Assembly (NCBI RefSeq): GCF_014699075.1
Contig: NZ_JACXAB010000001.1
Coordinates: 434,001 to 498,000 of the forward strand
Direction: 5' to 3'
Length of the DNA: 64,000 nucleotides
Origin: Microvirga sp.
GTDB taxonomy: Bacteria; Pseudomonadota; Alphaproteobacteria; Rhizobiales; Beijerinckiaceae
Every line of letters begins with the position of its first letter. Position 1 is the first letter of the stretch. The position numbers were made by a program, and so were the translations under genes. The notes below the pieces were generated by a model. It did no database searches, was not told the origin of the DNA, and was given only the letters and a program-made list of their open reading frames with translations. Below, piece by piece: positions 33,651 through 42,106 of the stretch.

Positions 33651-34679
33651 ATGGTCGCACCAGTTCCCATGAAGGCGAATGGCTCAAAAGTCCTCAAGGG
33701 GCCTGAGCGTGTCGCAACACTTCTCTTCGCAATGGGGAAACCTGCTGCCAGTAGGGTCCTCAAGCATTTCAGCGAGGACGAGATCCGCCTCGTCACGAAG
33801 TCGGCTGCGGCGCTGGGGCCTGTCTCGCCCACGCAGATCGAGCAGCTGGTGGAGGAGTTCGCCTCCAACTTCACGGATGGAGCGGACCTCATCGGAGGCG
33901 CCTCCCACATCGAGAAGCTGCTGACCGGCATCTTAAGCCCGGAACAGATCGCCAGCATCATGAGCGAGGTGGTCGGGAACGCCAACAGGAGCATCTGGGA
34001 GCGAATCTCGACGGTGTCGGAAAGCGCCATCGCCTCCTATCTCATGAAGGAGCACCCGCAGACGGCGGCCCTGATCCTCTCCAAGGTCAAGCCCTCCTGC
34101 GCCGCAAAGGTGATGGCCCAGCTTCCTCAGCCGCTTCGCAACAACCTCATGCGTCGCATGCTCAGCATGAAGCCGATCGTGGACGAGACCATGAAGAATA
34201 TCGAGAAGACGCTCCATGAGGACTTCATGGCGAACTTCTCGAAGAACGCCGGTGCGGACACCCACGCCAAGATCGCCGACATCATCAACAAGATGGAACG
34301 CGATCACATGGAAGACGTCCTGACCAATCTTTCGACCGTCCGTCCGAAATCAGCCGAGATCCTGCGGGGGCTGCTCTTCACGTTCGACGATATCGTCAAG
34401 CTTACGCCCAAGGATCGCACGACCCTGTTCGACCAGGTGCCGCCAGATCGCGTCGTCCTCGCGCTCAAGGGCACGAACGACGAGTTCCGCAAGGTTGTCC
34501 TATCGGCTCTCTCTTCGCGCGTCCGCCGCATGATCGAGCACGAACTGAACAGCAAGGAACCCTCGTCGCACCGCGATATCGCCGAAGCCCGCCGGACCAT
34601 CACGGACCTTGCGCTCGAAATGGCCGGTCGCGGAGAGATCGTCATCAATTCAGAGACCGAGGATGAAGCCTACTTCTAA
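33651..34679 (+). CDS. fliG: FliG, flagellar motor switch protein
   Basis: A 342-residue FliG of the rotor. The EHPQ-type motif sits in YLMKEHPQTAALILSKV at about residue 134, the ARM_M fold follows, and the torque helix with charged residues is in the C-terminal segment DRVVLALKGTNDEFRKVVLS and RVRRMIEHEL. This protein receives force from MotA/MotB. The ATG at 33651 gives the conserved N-terminal GPERVATLLFAMGK by residue 28. It is followed by flhB after 17 bases. Confidence 0.96.
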   Translation: MVAPVPMKANGSKVLKGPERVATLLFAMGKPAASRVLKHFSEDEIRLVTKSAAALGPVSPTQIEQLVEEFASNFTDGADLIGGASHIEKLLTGILSPEQIASIMSEVVGNANRSIWERISTVSESAIASYLMKEHPQTAALILSKVKPSCAAKVMAQLPQPLRNNLMRRMLSMKPIVDETMKNIEKTLHEDFMANFSKNAGADTHAKIADIINKMERDHMEDVLTNLSTVRPKSAEILRGLLFTFDDIVKLTPKDRTTLFDQVPPDRVVLALKGTNDEFRKVVLSALSSRVRRMIEHELNSKEPSSHRDIAEARRTITDLALEMAGRGEIVINSETEDEAYF

Positions 34680-34696
34680 CCGACCGGCTTCAGCCC

Positions 34697-35761
34697 ATGT
34701 CTGATACGGATGACAAGGACAGCAAAACAGAAGCACCTTCCGATAAGAAGGTTCGCGATGCCGTGGAGAAGGGAAACATCCCCTTCTCCAGGGAGGCTCC
34801 CCTTTTCGCCTCGATCCTGGGCATCCTCATCGGCCTGGCTTTTGCAGTCCGCAGCAACACCAAGACGCTGACGGAGAAACTGTCGCTTTTCATCAACCGG
34901 CCGCAGGATTTTCGCCTAGAGACGGGCGCTGACGCGGCGTCCCTGATCCAGGCTGTTGCCCTCGAGGTCGGACAGTGCCTGATTCCCGTCATTGTCATCC
35001 TGGCTGCCTGCAGCCTCTCTGCCTCGATCCTGCAGAACATGCCGTCCATGGTGACGGAGAGAATCAGGCCGCAATGGAACCGGATCTCTCCCATGGGCGG
35101 CTGGAAGCGCATCTTCGGCCGGCAGGGTCTCGTGGAATTCTTGAAGTCATTGTTCAAGTTCGGAACGATGACACTGGTCAGCATCCTGCTCCTGAGATCG
35201 GAGCAATATAAGGTCTTGAATGCCATGTTCAGTGATCCGTCCTTGCTTCCGGAACTGATGTTGACCATGGCGATGCGCCTCGTCTCCGCCATCGCGATCG
35301 CCACGATCGTTCTCGTCGCCGCTGACCTGCTCTGGGCACGGTTCAAATGGCGCAGCGACCTGAAGATGACCAAGCAGGAGGTGAAGGAGGAATACAAGCA
35401 GATGGAAGGCGATCCCATGGTCAAAGCGCGCATGCGCTCGCTAGCCCAGGATCGAAGCCGCAAGCGGATGCTGGCTGCCGTGCCAAAGGCCACTTTCGTC
35501 ATCGCGAATCCGACTCACTATGCCATCGCCCTGCGCTACGAACGCAGTGAAGCGAGCGCACCGATCGTCGTTGCCAAGGGGCAGGACCTGATCGCGCTCA
35601 AAATTCGCGAGATCGCAGAGAAGAACGGCGTTCCCGTCATCGAAGACAAGCCTCTGGCAAGATCCATGTACAATCATGTTGAAGTGGATCGAATGATTCC
35701 GCCTGACTTCTACAAAGCTGTCGCACAGATCCTGTTCTACATTCTCACGAGGTCGAAATGA
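34697..35761 (+). CDS. flhB: FlhB, flagellar export switch protein
   Basis: A 354-residue export-apparatus protein. Four membrane segments lie at roughly residues 30-215, and the cytoplasmic domain has the autocleavage site NPTH within FVIANPTHYAIALRYERS (about residue 274), which switches export from hook to filament substrates. The early SDKKVRDAVEKGNIPFSRE is also typical. Its stop overlaps the next gene by four bases (ATGA). Confidence 0.96.
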   Translation: MSDTDDKDSKTEAPSDKKVRDAVEKGNIPFSREAPLFASILGILIGLAFAVRSNTKTLTEKLSLFINRPQDFRLETGADAASLIQAVALEVGQCLIPVIVILAACSLSASILQNMPSMVTERIRPQWNRISPMGGWKRIFGRQGLVEFLKSLFKFGTMTLVSILLLRSEQYKVLNAMFSDPSLLPELMLTMAMRLVSAIAIATIVLVAADLLWARFKWRSDLKMTKQEVKEEYKQMEGDPMVKARMRSLAQDRSRKRMLAAVPKATFVIANPTHYAIALRYERSEASAPIVVAKGQDLIALKIREIAEKNGVPVIEDKPLARSMYNHVEVDRMIPPDFYKAVAQILFYILTRSK

Positions 35762-36261
35762 GAAGCCTTCGCACCGTAGACATGGTGGCTTCCTCACGCG
35801 AGCATCTGGATATTCATGCTTTCGAAGAGGTACTCGCTTGTAATATCAAGGATGTCATTGCCGATTTCTGTCTCGCGGATGCCGATATCATCAGGTTCTA
35901 CGCTGACAATCAGCTGCACGGAAACATGGACGAGATGATGACCTCATCCGCCGAGCTGTTCTTCAAGGGCGAGACGCTGTCATACAGCCATGTCGCCCAT
36001 GTCAGCACGGGCCGGGATGATCACTCCTGCGTCGTCCTCGATATGGAGTTCGTCCACGACGCGGTGACTGTCTTCTTCCAGCTTATCTTCGGCGATTACT
36101 ACATCGGGGTGAAGATCAGCAAGGTTCTCCTCGATCCGGCCTTCAAGCGGTCCGAGTTCAATCTATCCTCCTTCGCGCGCATGGTCTCCTCTGCGCGCTT
36201 GAGGCCTCTTCCTCCTCGTTTCCAGTCACCCTACTGCCTCGCCGGAACTGCGCGGCACTGA
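35758..36261 (+). CDS. Uncharacterised protein coupled to flhB
   Basis: A 167-residue soluble protein without signal peptide or membrane helix. Its ATG overlaps the flhB stop (ATGA). The body is mixed alpha/beta with an acidic N-terminus (HAFEEVLACNIKDVIADFCLADADIIRFYADNQLHG) and a strand-rich centre (HSCVVLDMEFVHDAVTVFFQLIFGDYYIGVKIS); the tail is basic and Pro-rich. No family is recognised. Its end joins the next gene as TGATG, which makes it a linker in the motA-to-lipoprotein operon. A regulatory or export-accessory role is inferred only from context. Confidence 0.65.
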   Translation: MRSLRTVDMVASSREHLDIHAFEEVLACNIKDVIADFCLADADIIRFYADNQLHGNMDEMMTSSAELFFKGETLSYSHVAHVSTGRDDHSCVVLDMEFVHDAVTVFFQLIFGDYYIGVKISKVLLDPAFKRSEFNLSSFARMVSSARLRPLPPRFQSPYCLAGTARH

Positions 36262-36977
36262 TGGCTGAGCGCCGGCGGCTTACCTACATGCATCGCAAAT
36301 CGTTTTCCAAGGCCGCCATGTTCGTGGTTTCAGGCATGGTCTCGGCTTGCAACTCGACAGAAGGCTCCTATCGCCAGGGTCCATGGGGACATGTCTCCAC
36401 TGCGAGGAGCTACCCTGCATACTCTGCGCCTTGGGGCGGAAAGCCGGCTGTCGCCGCATACACGGTTGCCGTTCAGCCGGTTTATGAGCGACTCCATGTT
36501 GTGGAAACGCCTTTGCATCCCGTCCGGAAGGGCTATGAGGTCCATTTGGAACCGGAACTGCCTCCTCTGGACCGGCCGGCGCTTGATGCCGGCTCAGGCC
36601 CAGAGACTCTGCCCGCACCTGCTCCTCAGCAGTTCGCCTCGTCGCAACGCGAAAACGGCGCCGATGCCCAGGCCAGCGCCCCAGGGGTCTTCACGCCGCC
36701 TCAGCGCCCATCGTCCTATGCCGGGATGTGGAAAGCCAGCGTCGGCTCCGCCTCATGCCGCATCCAGCTCTCGAGCGTCCCCTCGCTCGATCTTTATAAG
36801 GCATCAGTACAAGCCTGCTCCAACAATGCCCTGAAGACGGTTAACGGATGGAGCATCCGCGACAATCAGGTCATTCTGTTCTCCCGCGGACAGGTTGTCG
36901 CCCGCCTGTCAGGCGCCGAGGCGGCTTTGTCGGGCAGGCTGAACGATTCTGAGGCTGCTCTGACGATGACGCGCTAG
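36261..36977 (+). CDS. Lipoprotein with Omp19/alkaline protease inhibitor (Inh) domain
   Basis: A 238-residue lipoprotein. Signal sequence from about residue 10 ends in the lipobox-like VSGMVSAC, giving an anchored Cys near residue 30; an in-frame ATG at 36288 would make a more classic signal. The C-terminal 90 residues (YAGMWKASVGSASCRIQLSS...VNGWSIRDNQVILFSRGQVVARLSG) match the beta-barrel Inh domain of Omp19 and AprI, which inhibits host or self proteases. A long Pro-rich linker separates them. It ends the plus-strand flagellar operon and its start codon overlaps the preceding stop as TGATG. Confidence 0.75.
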   Translation: MAERRRLTYMHRKSFSKAAMFVVSGMVSACNSTEGSYRQGPWGHVSTARSYPAYSAPWGGKPAVAAYTVAVQPVYERLHVVETPLHPVRKGYEVHLEPELPPLDRPALDAGSGPETLPAPAPQQFASSQRENGADAQASAPGVFTPPQRPSSYAGMWKASVGSASCRIQLSSVPSLDLYKASVQACSNNALKTVNGWSIRDNQVILFSRGQVVARLSGAEAALSGRLNDSEAALTMTR

Positions 36978-37017
36978 AACAAGACGTCTCGCCATAAGTC
37001 TCATGCAGTGGAATCCT

Positions 37018-37644
37018 TTAATCTGCAGCAGCCGTTTGCCCGGGCTTGAGGCCGGGAGCATCTTCGCAGAATGAACGGGCCCCGGGGGTCCATGCGCCGA
37101 AGCCCGATGCGACCATGTTGGCGATCACCCGGCAGACATAGCGCTTCTGCGCCGGATCGTTGTTGGGACCGGCGTGATAGCGCGCGACCGCCATCGTCCA
37201 CGTCTCATGGCGTCCCTTCAGCTCCTTGAGAAAGCGCGCAGCGTACTCCACGTTCATGCGCGGGTTCAGCATGCTCTCCAGCGATGGGAACTTCTCACGG
37301 TGATACAGATGATTGATCTGCATGCAACCCATGTCGATCAGCCTTGCTCCGGACCGGCTCGCCTGCTCGAACTTCTGGATCGCTTCGACCGCGTTGTTCG
37401 AAAAGACTGCCTTGCCTTCGACATTCATGGCATAGGGCTGCAAGCTTCCGCGGTTGCCGGTCTCAGTGAGGCCCACGGAGTAGAGCATTCCTAGCGGAAC
37501 GCCATACAAGGCAGAGGCGCGCATCATCTCCCGCTCGCACAGCCCGGATTGAGGCTGAGCAGCGGCCGAGGTCACGTGAATGACGCTAGAGGTAGATCCC
37601 GCTAGTGCTGCTGCTATCAGCAGTCCGATTCTGTTTCGACTCAT
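37018..37644 (-). CDS. Lytic transglycosylase-like protein downstream of fliK
   Basis: A 208-residue exported protein from the ATG at 37644. A signal peptide (IGLLIAAALAGSTSSVIHVTSAAAQ) is followed by an SLT-type lysozyme fold: the catalytic Glu in VGLTETGNRG, the conserved IDMGCMQIN and the NVEYAARFLKELKG and AVARYHAG motifs. It probably opens peptidoglycan for rod insertion. Its start overlaps the fliK end by about 59 bases. Longer in-frame starts up to 37773 exist but lie deep in fliK. It corresponds in position to orf38 of Sinorhizobium and in role to SltF of Rhodobacter. Confidence 0.82.
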   Translation of the reverse strand: MSRNRIGLLIAAALAGSTSSVIHVTSAAAQPQSGLCEREMMRASALYGVPLGMLYSVGLTETGNRGSLQPYAMNVEGKAVFSNNAVEAIQKFEQASRSGARLIDMGCMQINHLYHREKFPSLESMLNPRMNVEYAARFLKELKGRHETWTMAVARYHAGPNNDPAQKRYVCRVIANMVASGFGAWTPGARSFCEDAPGLKPGQTAAAD

Positions 37645-38965
37645 TGTGGGATTCCGCCTCGCCTCGACCAAACGGGCCATGATGCTTGGAAGAATGGTTC
37701 TGGCCGTCTGCATTGCCCTGGAAGCTCTGCTCTTGCGAACCTGGTTGCATGCGCTGGAATGAATTTCGGTCATGGCTGGTGGATTCAGCAGTCTGGATGT
37801 TGATCACGTCTGGCCGGTATCCGGAGGTTCTCAGCAGGCTAGAGAGTTTTTCGGCATCGTTTCTGAGGAGTTCAGCCGTTTCCTGTTTCTCGACCTGAAG
37901 CTCCATCTCCAAGCTGTCGCCGGAGAGACGCATCTTGATCGTCACAAGCCCCAGCTCCACTGGATTGAGCTGCAGGCTGAGAACCCTCAGAACTCCCCCT
38001 GAAGCGCGGGCCACGGCAACACGGTGCACGCCATCACCCTGGAGGGCCGGCTGGTGAACGCCAGAGACTTCCGACACATCGTCCAAGATCGCCCTGGCCA
38101 TCTGGTGGAGCGTTCCGGCCGGCAGTGAACCGCCCTCTGCCTTCTGAAGGCCGGGAGCAGCTTGCTTCTGCACCTCAGCGCGATCAGCCATGCGGTTGAG
38201 AGCGATTCTGTCGAAGCCCTGCTCCTTATCCCGCTCACGGAAGCGGGCCGTCTCAGCATCGGGGATAACCGGATCGTCGCCCAATCGCGGCTGCAGATTG
38301 GATTGAGGCTGCTTCGCTGCGGCTTCCGTGGCTTTCCTGACGCCAAAAGCGTTCGGAAGAACTTCGCTCGATAGATCGGCTCCTTCGGTTGACGACGCCT
38401 CCTGGAGCGCTGTTTCGAAGCCTTCGACAACAGGTCGGAAATGAGTCTCCTGACTTTGAACGGAGACCGATAGCTTCGGCCCGAGGGTAGGACTCAGGAT
38501 GCTGTCAGCAGTGGCGTCAGAGGTGAGCAGCGGCAGCATCGAGGAAGCACCGTTGTGCATTTCAGCTTCGGGCTGGCCGCTTGCCCCACTCTGTGACAGA
38601 ATCCGGGGCAGAAGGCTCTCTAGAACGGAATAGGCCTGACTTCCCGCAGGGGGAACGGCTGCTCCGGACGTGGACGCATCCGGCGTGGTGGCCGAGAGCA
38701 GAGCCTGCAATGCTGTCGTGTCGATCGCCGATGTTTCCGCTGTCGACTCCGTCAGGCTCAGCAGAGTATCATCCTGAAGGGGATCCATGTTCTCCCGGCT
38801 TTGCTCTCGTGAGAAGCCTTCGAGCAGCGTGTCGAACCCCGACATCCCGCTTCCGGAGCCCTTGCCGCTCTGCTGAGCATCGGTGGCGGAGGAAGGACTA
38901 CGTGATGTCTGCGTCGCGTCTGCAACGCGAGATGGTGTCTGCGGCATGAGATCGAGACGGTTCAT
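37586..38965 (-). CDS. fliK: FliK, hook-length control protein (MotD type)
   Basis: A 459-residue protein. The first 310 residues are low-complexity, Ser/Ala/Gln-rich ruler-like sequence. The C-terminal FliK domain (LRVLSLQLNPVELGLVTIKMRLSGD...ETAELLRNDAEKLSSLLRTSGYRPDVI) is the signature that triggers the FlhB substrate switch. In rhizobia it was first named MotD. It follows motC with an ATGA overlap and itself overlaps the transglycosylase gene by about 59 bases at its 3' end. Confidence 0.9.
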   Translation of the reverse strand: MNRLDLMPQTPSRVADATQTSRSPSSATDAQQSGKGSGSGMSGFDTLLEGFSREQSRENMDPLQDDTLLSLTESTAETSAIDTTALQALLSATTPDASTSGAAVPPAGSQAYSVLESLLPRILSQSGASGQPEAEMHNGASSMLPLLTSDATADSILSPTLGPKLSVSVQSQETHFRPVVEGFETALQEASSTEGADLSSEVLPNAFGVRKATEAAAKQPQSNLQPRLGDDPVIPDAETARFRERDKEQGFDRIALNRMADRAEVQKQAAPGLQKAEGGSLPAGTLHQMARAILDDVSEVSGVHQPALQGDGVHRVAVARASGGVLRVLSLQLNPVELGLVTIKMRLSGDSLEMELQVEKQETAELLRNDAEKLSSLLRTSGYRPDVINIQTAESTSHDRNSFQRMQPGSQEQSFQGNADGQNHSSKHHGPFGRGEAESHNESKQNRTADSSSTSGIYL

Positions 38966-40257
38966 TGCGTTACGGACGCCTGATTCTTGATTAACTTGTC
39001 GACGCGGTTCAGGGCGTCACGAGCTTTGGATAAGGCCTGAAGCTGTTCCAGCCCTTGCACTTGCGTGCTTGTATCCACGGTCTTCTCGGCGGCGGCTTTC
39101 GTGAGCAAAGGTTTCGGTTTCTCAGCCAGTGCTCCCGCTGTGCCCGGCATCGTCTGGATGTGTCCTGCCATGGCGATGGCCGAGTCCAGCAAAGCCACGT
39201 CACTGGCAGGGAGAAGTGACCGGTCGATCTGGCGGAGGTCCTCGGCAGCGACTTTGATGGTCTCGGGTGACGTAATCATCGAGGCCGCGCGATAGAGCTT
39301 TGCGCGCGAGGCGCTCGCTGGGTCGCCCTCCACGAGCTTCTGCGCTTCCTCCGACAGCAGGCGAGCCGATTTCGTGAACCCCTGCTCGACAGACGAGCGA
39401 GCGGCAAGAAGGTAGAGGTCGCGCCTTGCCTCGGGTTCCAGCTCCTGCATCATTGTGACAAAGCTATCGAAGCGGGACTTATCCTGACCGAAATCGATGC
39501 GCGTCGTCGCCGAAGCCAGACGCTGCCGGAAGTTGCCGGCATAGACCGAGTGCCGGAAGCGTCTCAGATAATCCGTTGCAAGGGATTGAAACTTCTCGAC
39601 ATGCCCGGTTTGGCTCGCAACGAAAACTTGTCGACGCAGCGCAGCCTCCTCCAGAAGTGTGCCAGGAGCCTGGAGACGCACGAAGTCGAGGAGTTGATCG
39701 GATTTCGCAGGATCCTTCCTGACCACGAGCGCCGACTGGACCAATGACAGTTGCGCACTCATGGTCGGGGGAAAGGTGCGCGGGTCCAGGGACACCAGGG
39801 CGTTGTAGGCGGCCTCTTCCCGTCCCTCCACATAGGCAAGGGCGCCCTCGACAAGGGGCCTGTCATTCTCCGTGACCACGGACGAGCCCAGATCCAGGAG
39901 CTTCCTCAAGAGACCGGGATTACCACCGCTGAGAACGAAGGACACGGCGGCATGAACGTTCTTGCCATTCTGCCACGCCTCCGGCGCGAGTTCCATGAAC
40001 CGCATGTCCAGGACACCCAACAGGCCTCGCTGCCCGATATGAGCTTCCGTCGAGCCTGTTGCGATCTGATCCTGCATCAGGTGCAGCGTGCGCACCATCT
40101 GAAGGGGGCTGGGAGCCGACAACGGTCGAGCCTCCTGCTCGACGGCTGGGTCCGCCGCAGCATGGGTAGGGCGGCTGCTCTCATTGGCGGCTGCACCCGC
40201 GGCAAACAGCAGAGTCATTCCAAGAGCAGCGAGCTGGCGCACCTCCACCGTCATCAC
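38962..40257 (-). CDS. motC: MotC, periplasmic motility protein
   Basis: A 431-residue exported protein. A signal peptide covers about residues 1-25 (QLAALGMTLLFAAGAAANE). The body matches rhizobial MotC: SPLQMVRTLHLMQDQIATGS and the long helical repeat region ending in KARDALNRVDKLI. MotC stabilises MotB in the periplasm and needs the chaperone MotE, which is encoded at 45889. Both its ends overlap the neighbours (motB and fliK) by four bases. Confidence 0.92.
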   Translation of the reverse strand: MMTVEVRQLAALGMTLLFAAGAAANESSRPTHAAADPAVEQEARPLSAPSPLQMVRTLHLMQDQIATGSTEAHIGQRGLLGVLDMRFMELAPEAWQNGKNVHAAVSFVLSGGNPGLLRKLLDLGSSVVTENDRPLVEGALAYVEGREEAAYNALVSLDPRTFPPTMSAQLSLVQSALVVRKDPAKSDQLLDFVRLQAPGTLLEEAALRRQVFVASQTGHVEKFQSLATDYLRRFRHSVYAGNFRQRLASATTRIDFGQDKSRFDSFVTMMQELEPEARRDLYLLAARSSVEQGFTKSARLLSEEAQKLVEGDPASASRAKLYRAASMITSPETIKVAAEDLRQIDRSLLPASDVALLDSAIAMAGHIQTMPGTAGALAEKPKPLLTKAAAEKTVDTSTQVQGLEQLQALSKARDALNRVDKLIKNQASVTQ

Positions 40258-41459
40258 TCCTGCAAAAGAATCTCGACGCGCCGGTTCTGATCGGCATTCG
40301 GATCGGACGGCATCTTCGGCTCACGGTCTGCGTGCCCTTCGACGCGCACGATTCTCTTTTCGTCCAAGCCTCCGCGCACGAGCATGTACAGAGCCATCTG
40401 AGCTCTGGCATGGGACAAGCGCCAGTTGTCGTAATTAGCTGACTTGAAGGGTCGGGCATCGGTGTGACCACGGATCACGATCTTGCCCGGTCGGGCCTGG
40501 AGGATCTTGGCGATCTCGGCCATGGCGCGTACGACCTTGGCGTGCGGCTCCGCGGATCCGACCGCGAACATCGTGAAATCAAAATCGTCCGTGAGGCTGA
40601 TCAGGGTTCCTGCACCAGTGCGGCGAACCTCGATATGTGGTTGGGGCGTAACATCCTTCGTCGTCTGGACAGCCTTGAAGATTTCGCGCTTCAGTTCCGC
40701 AGCCTTTTGATCAGCGGCATTCGCCTCTGCGGCGGTCTGCTCTCCGGAAGATCCGGGAGCAGCGGCCTGACCGCCTGCTGACGGCGCCTGCGATTGCGAC
40801 TGCGCCTTGTGGCCTGCCTGGGGCTTTTCGCTCAAGGACGCAATTGCATCCATGACAGCTTTGGACGGTGCAGACGGCGCCGTGCCCGGCTTCAACGGGC
40901 TGTCCGTCTTCATTTCCTCGATGGGTGCCACCTGCCAATAGAGCGGGTCGAACGGATCGCGGAAAGCCTCACCGGCTTTCAGCCCAGGCACGTCGCTTTC
41001 GCCGGGAGTGACGTCGGCACCGAGCGTGTCGTGCGGCGTTGCCTCGATTTCGTCTGCGATTCGGGCAAGCACGGCATAGGGATCCTGGAACAGAGCCCCT
41101 TCCTTGAACCGAGGCTTCTGCAATTGGTGGGACTTTCCGCCCGTACCCTCGCCGCTTCCCTTCTCCTTGCCGTCCTTCGTGTTGTCGGTCTCGTTGTCAG
41201 GCGGCACGTTCTGTGGGTCGTCGAGTCCCTTCTTGTTCGGAGTCGATTCCGCAAGCTGCACCGGGTTGAAGTAATTGGCCACGCCGCTGCGCGTTTCTTC
41301 ATCGGTCAAGCTGATGAGCCACATGACGAGAAAGAAAGCCATCATGGCGGTCATGAAGTCAGCGTGAGCGATCTTCCACGCACCACCCTTTACAACATCC
41401 TCAGCGTCGTCGCCTCTCCTGACGATGATGATTTCCTGCTTATCCGATTTCGACATCAT
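40254..41459 (-). CDS. motB: MotB, flagellar stator protein
   Basis: A 401-residue stator protein. A single membrane helix with the proton-binding Asp at residue 34 (IAHADFMTAMMAFFLVMWLI) is followed by a Pro/Gln-rich periplasmic linker and the OmpA-like peptidoglycan-binding domain (VIRGHTDARPFKSANYDNWRLSHARA). The plug helix follows the membrane helix. It starts ATGATG at 41459 and overlaps the fliH stop. The long linker agrees with rhizobial MotB, which needs MotC and MotE. Confidence 0.95.
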   Translation of the reverse strand: MMSKSDKQEIIIVRRGDDAEDVVKGGAWKIAHADFMTAMMAFFLVMWLISLTDEETRSGVANYFNPVQLAESTPNKKGLDDPQNVPPDNETDNTKDGKEKGSGEGTGGKSHQLQKPRFKEGALFQDPYAVLARIADEIEATPHDTLGADVTPGESDVPGLKAGEAFRDPFDPLYWQVAPIEEMKTDSPLKPGTAPSAPSKAVMDAIASLSEKPQAGHKAQSQSQAPSAGGQAAAPGSSGEQTAAEANAADQKAAELKREIFKAVQTTKDVTPQPHIEVRRTGAGTLISLTDDFDFTMFAVGSAEPHAKVVRAMAEIAKILQARPGKIVIRGHTDARPFKSANYDNWRLSHARAQMALYMLVRGGLDEKRIVRVEGHADREPKMPSDPNADQNRRVEILLQE

Positions 41460-42106
41460 GACTCAGCTTTCAAAACCTGCTCCAGCCGATCAGACCAAGC
41501 CTGCAACTGGGTTTGCACGGTCGTATCGCGGGCGGTGACGCTCACCTCGACATGGTCGCCTGGAAGGAACTCTATCGCGCCTCCGTGAGGGCCAAGGTTC
41601 TCTTTCAGAGCCAGCAAGAGGTCCTCGGGTCCGGCAATCTTCATCGGCCCTGTCCCTTCGCCGAGAAGAAGCGTTGCGAGAGCCTCCTTGAACTCGATGA
41701 TGCTTTGCTGCCGGAAGGCTTCGGAAACGAACGGTTTCATGATGTTCGCAACCCTCTCCGAGAGCATGTCTTCCATCCGGCCGATGCCCTCCACGATCAA
41801 TGTCGAGAGCTGGCTTGCCTGTTGCTCCACCCAGATCACGCGCTGTGACGCCAGCTCTTCCTCGCAGCGGACCTTCTCGGCTGACACAGCCTCGTCAAGC
41901 TGCCGCCGAGCAGCATCCCTTTCCTCAGCTCTCACCTTCGCTTCGACAGCTTTGATGAGTTCGGCTTGCCGGTCCACCACCGGTGGCGGCGGCACAGGGT
42001 CGGGTTCGGCTGAGGCCTTGACGGCACGCAGAACACCGATCCCGACTGGCTCGCTCCGGGGACCGGGCGAGAAATCCTCCAGCAGGCTGGCGATTGCTCC
42101 TGCCAT
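41456..42106 (-). CDS. fliH: FliH-like regulator of the flagellar export ATPase
   Basis: A 216-residue helical protein. Long charged helices (DAARRQLDEAVSAEKVRCEEELASQ) precede a C-terminal fold containing SEAFRQQSIIEFKEALATLLLGEG, as in FliH. I place the start at the ATG at 42106, which overlaps the fliF stop by one base (TGATG) and follows GGGAGG. Similarity is low, as is usual for alphaproteobacterial FliH; the position directly behind fliF and before motB supports it. It should bind FliI (28890). Confidence 0.75.
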   Translation of the reverse strand: MAGAIASLLEDFSPGPRSEPVGIGVLRAVKASAEPDPVPPPPVVDRQAELIKAVEAKVRAEERDAARRQLDEAVSAEKVRCEEELASQRVIWVEQQASQLSTLIVEGIGRMEDMLSERVANIMKPFVSEAFRQQSIIEFKEALATLLLGEGTGPMKIAGPEDLLLALKENLGPHGGAIEFLPGDHVEVSVTARDTTVQTQLQAWSDRLEQVLKAES

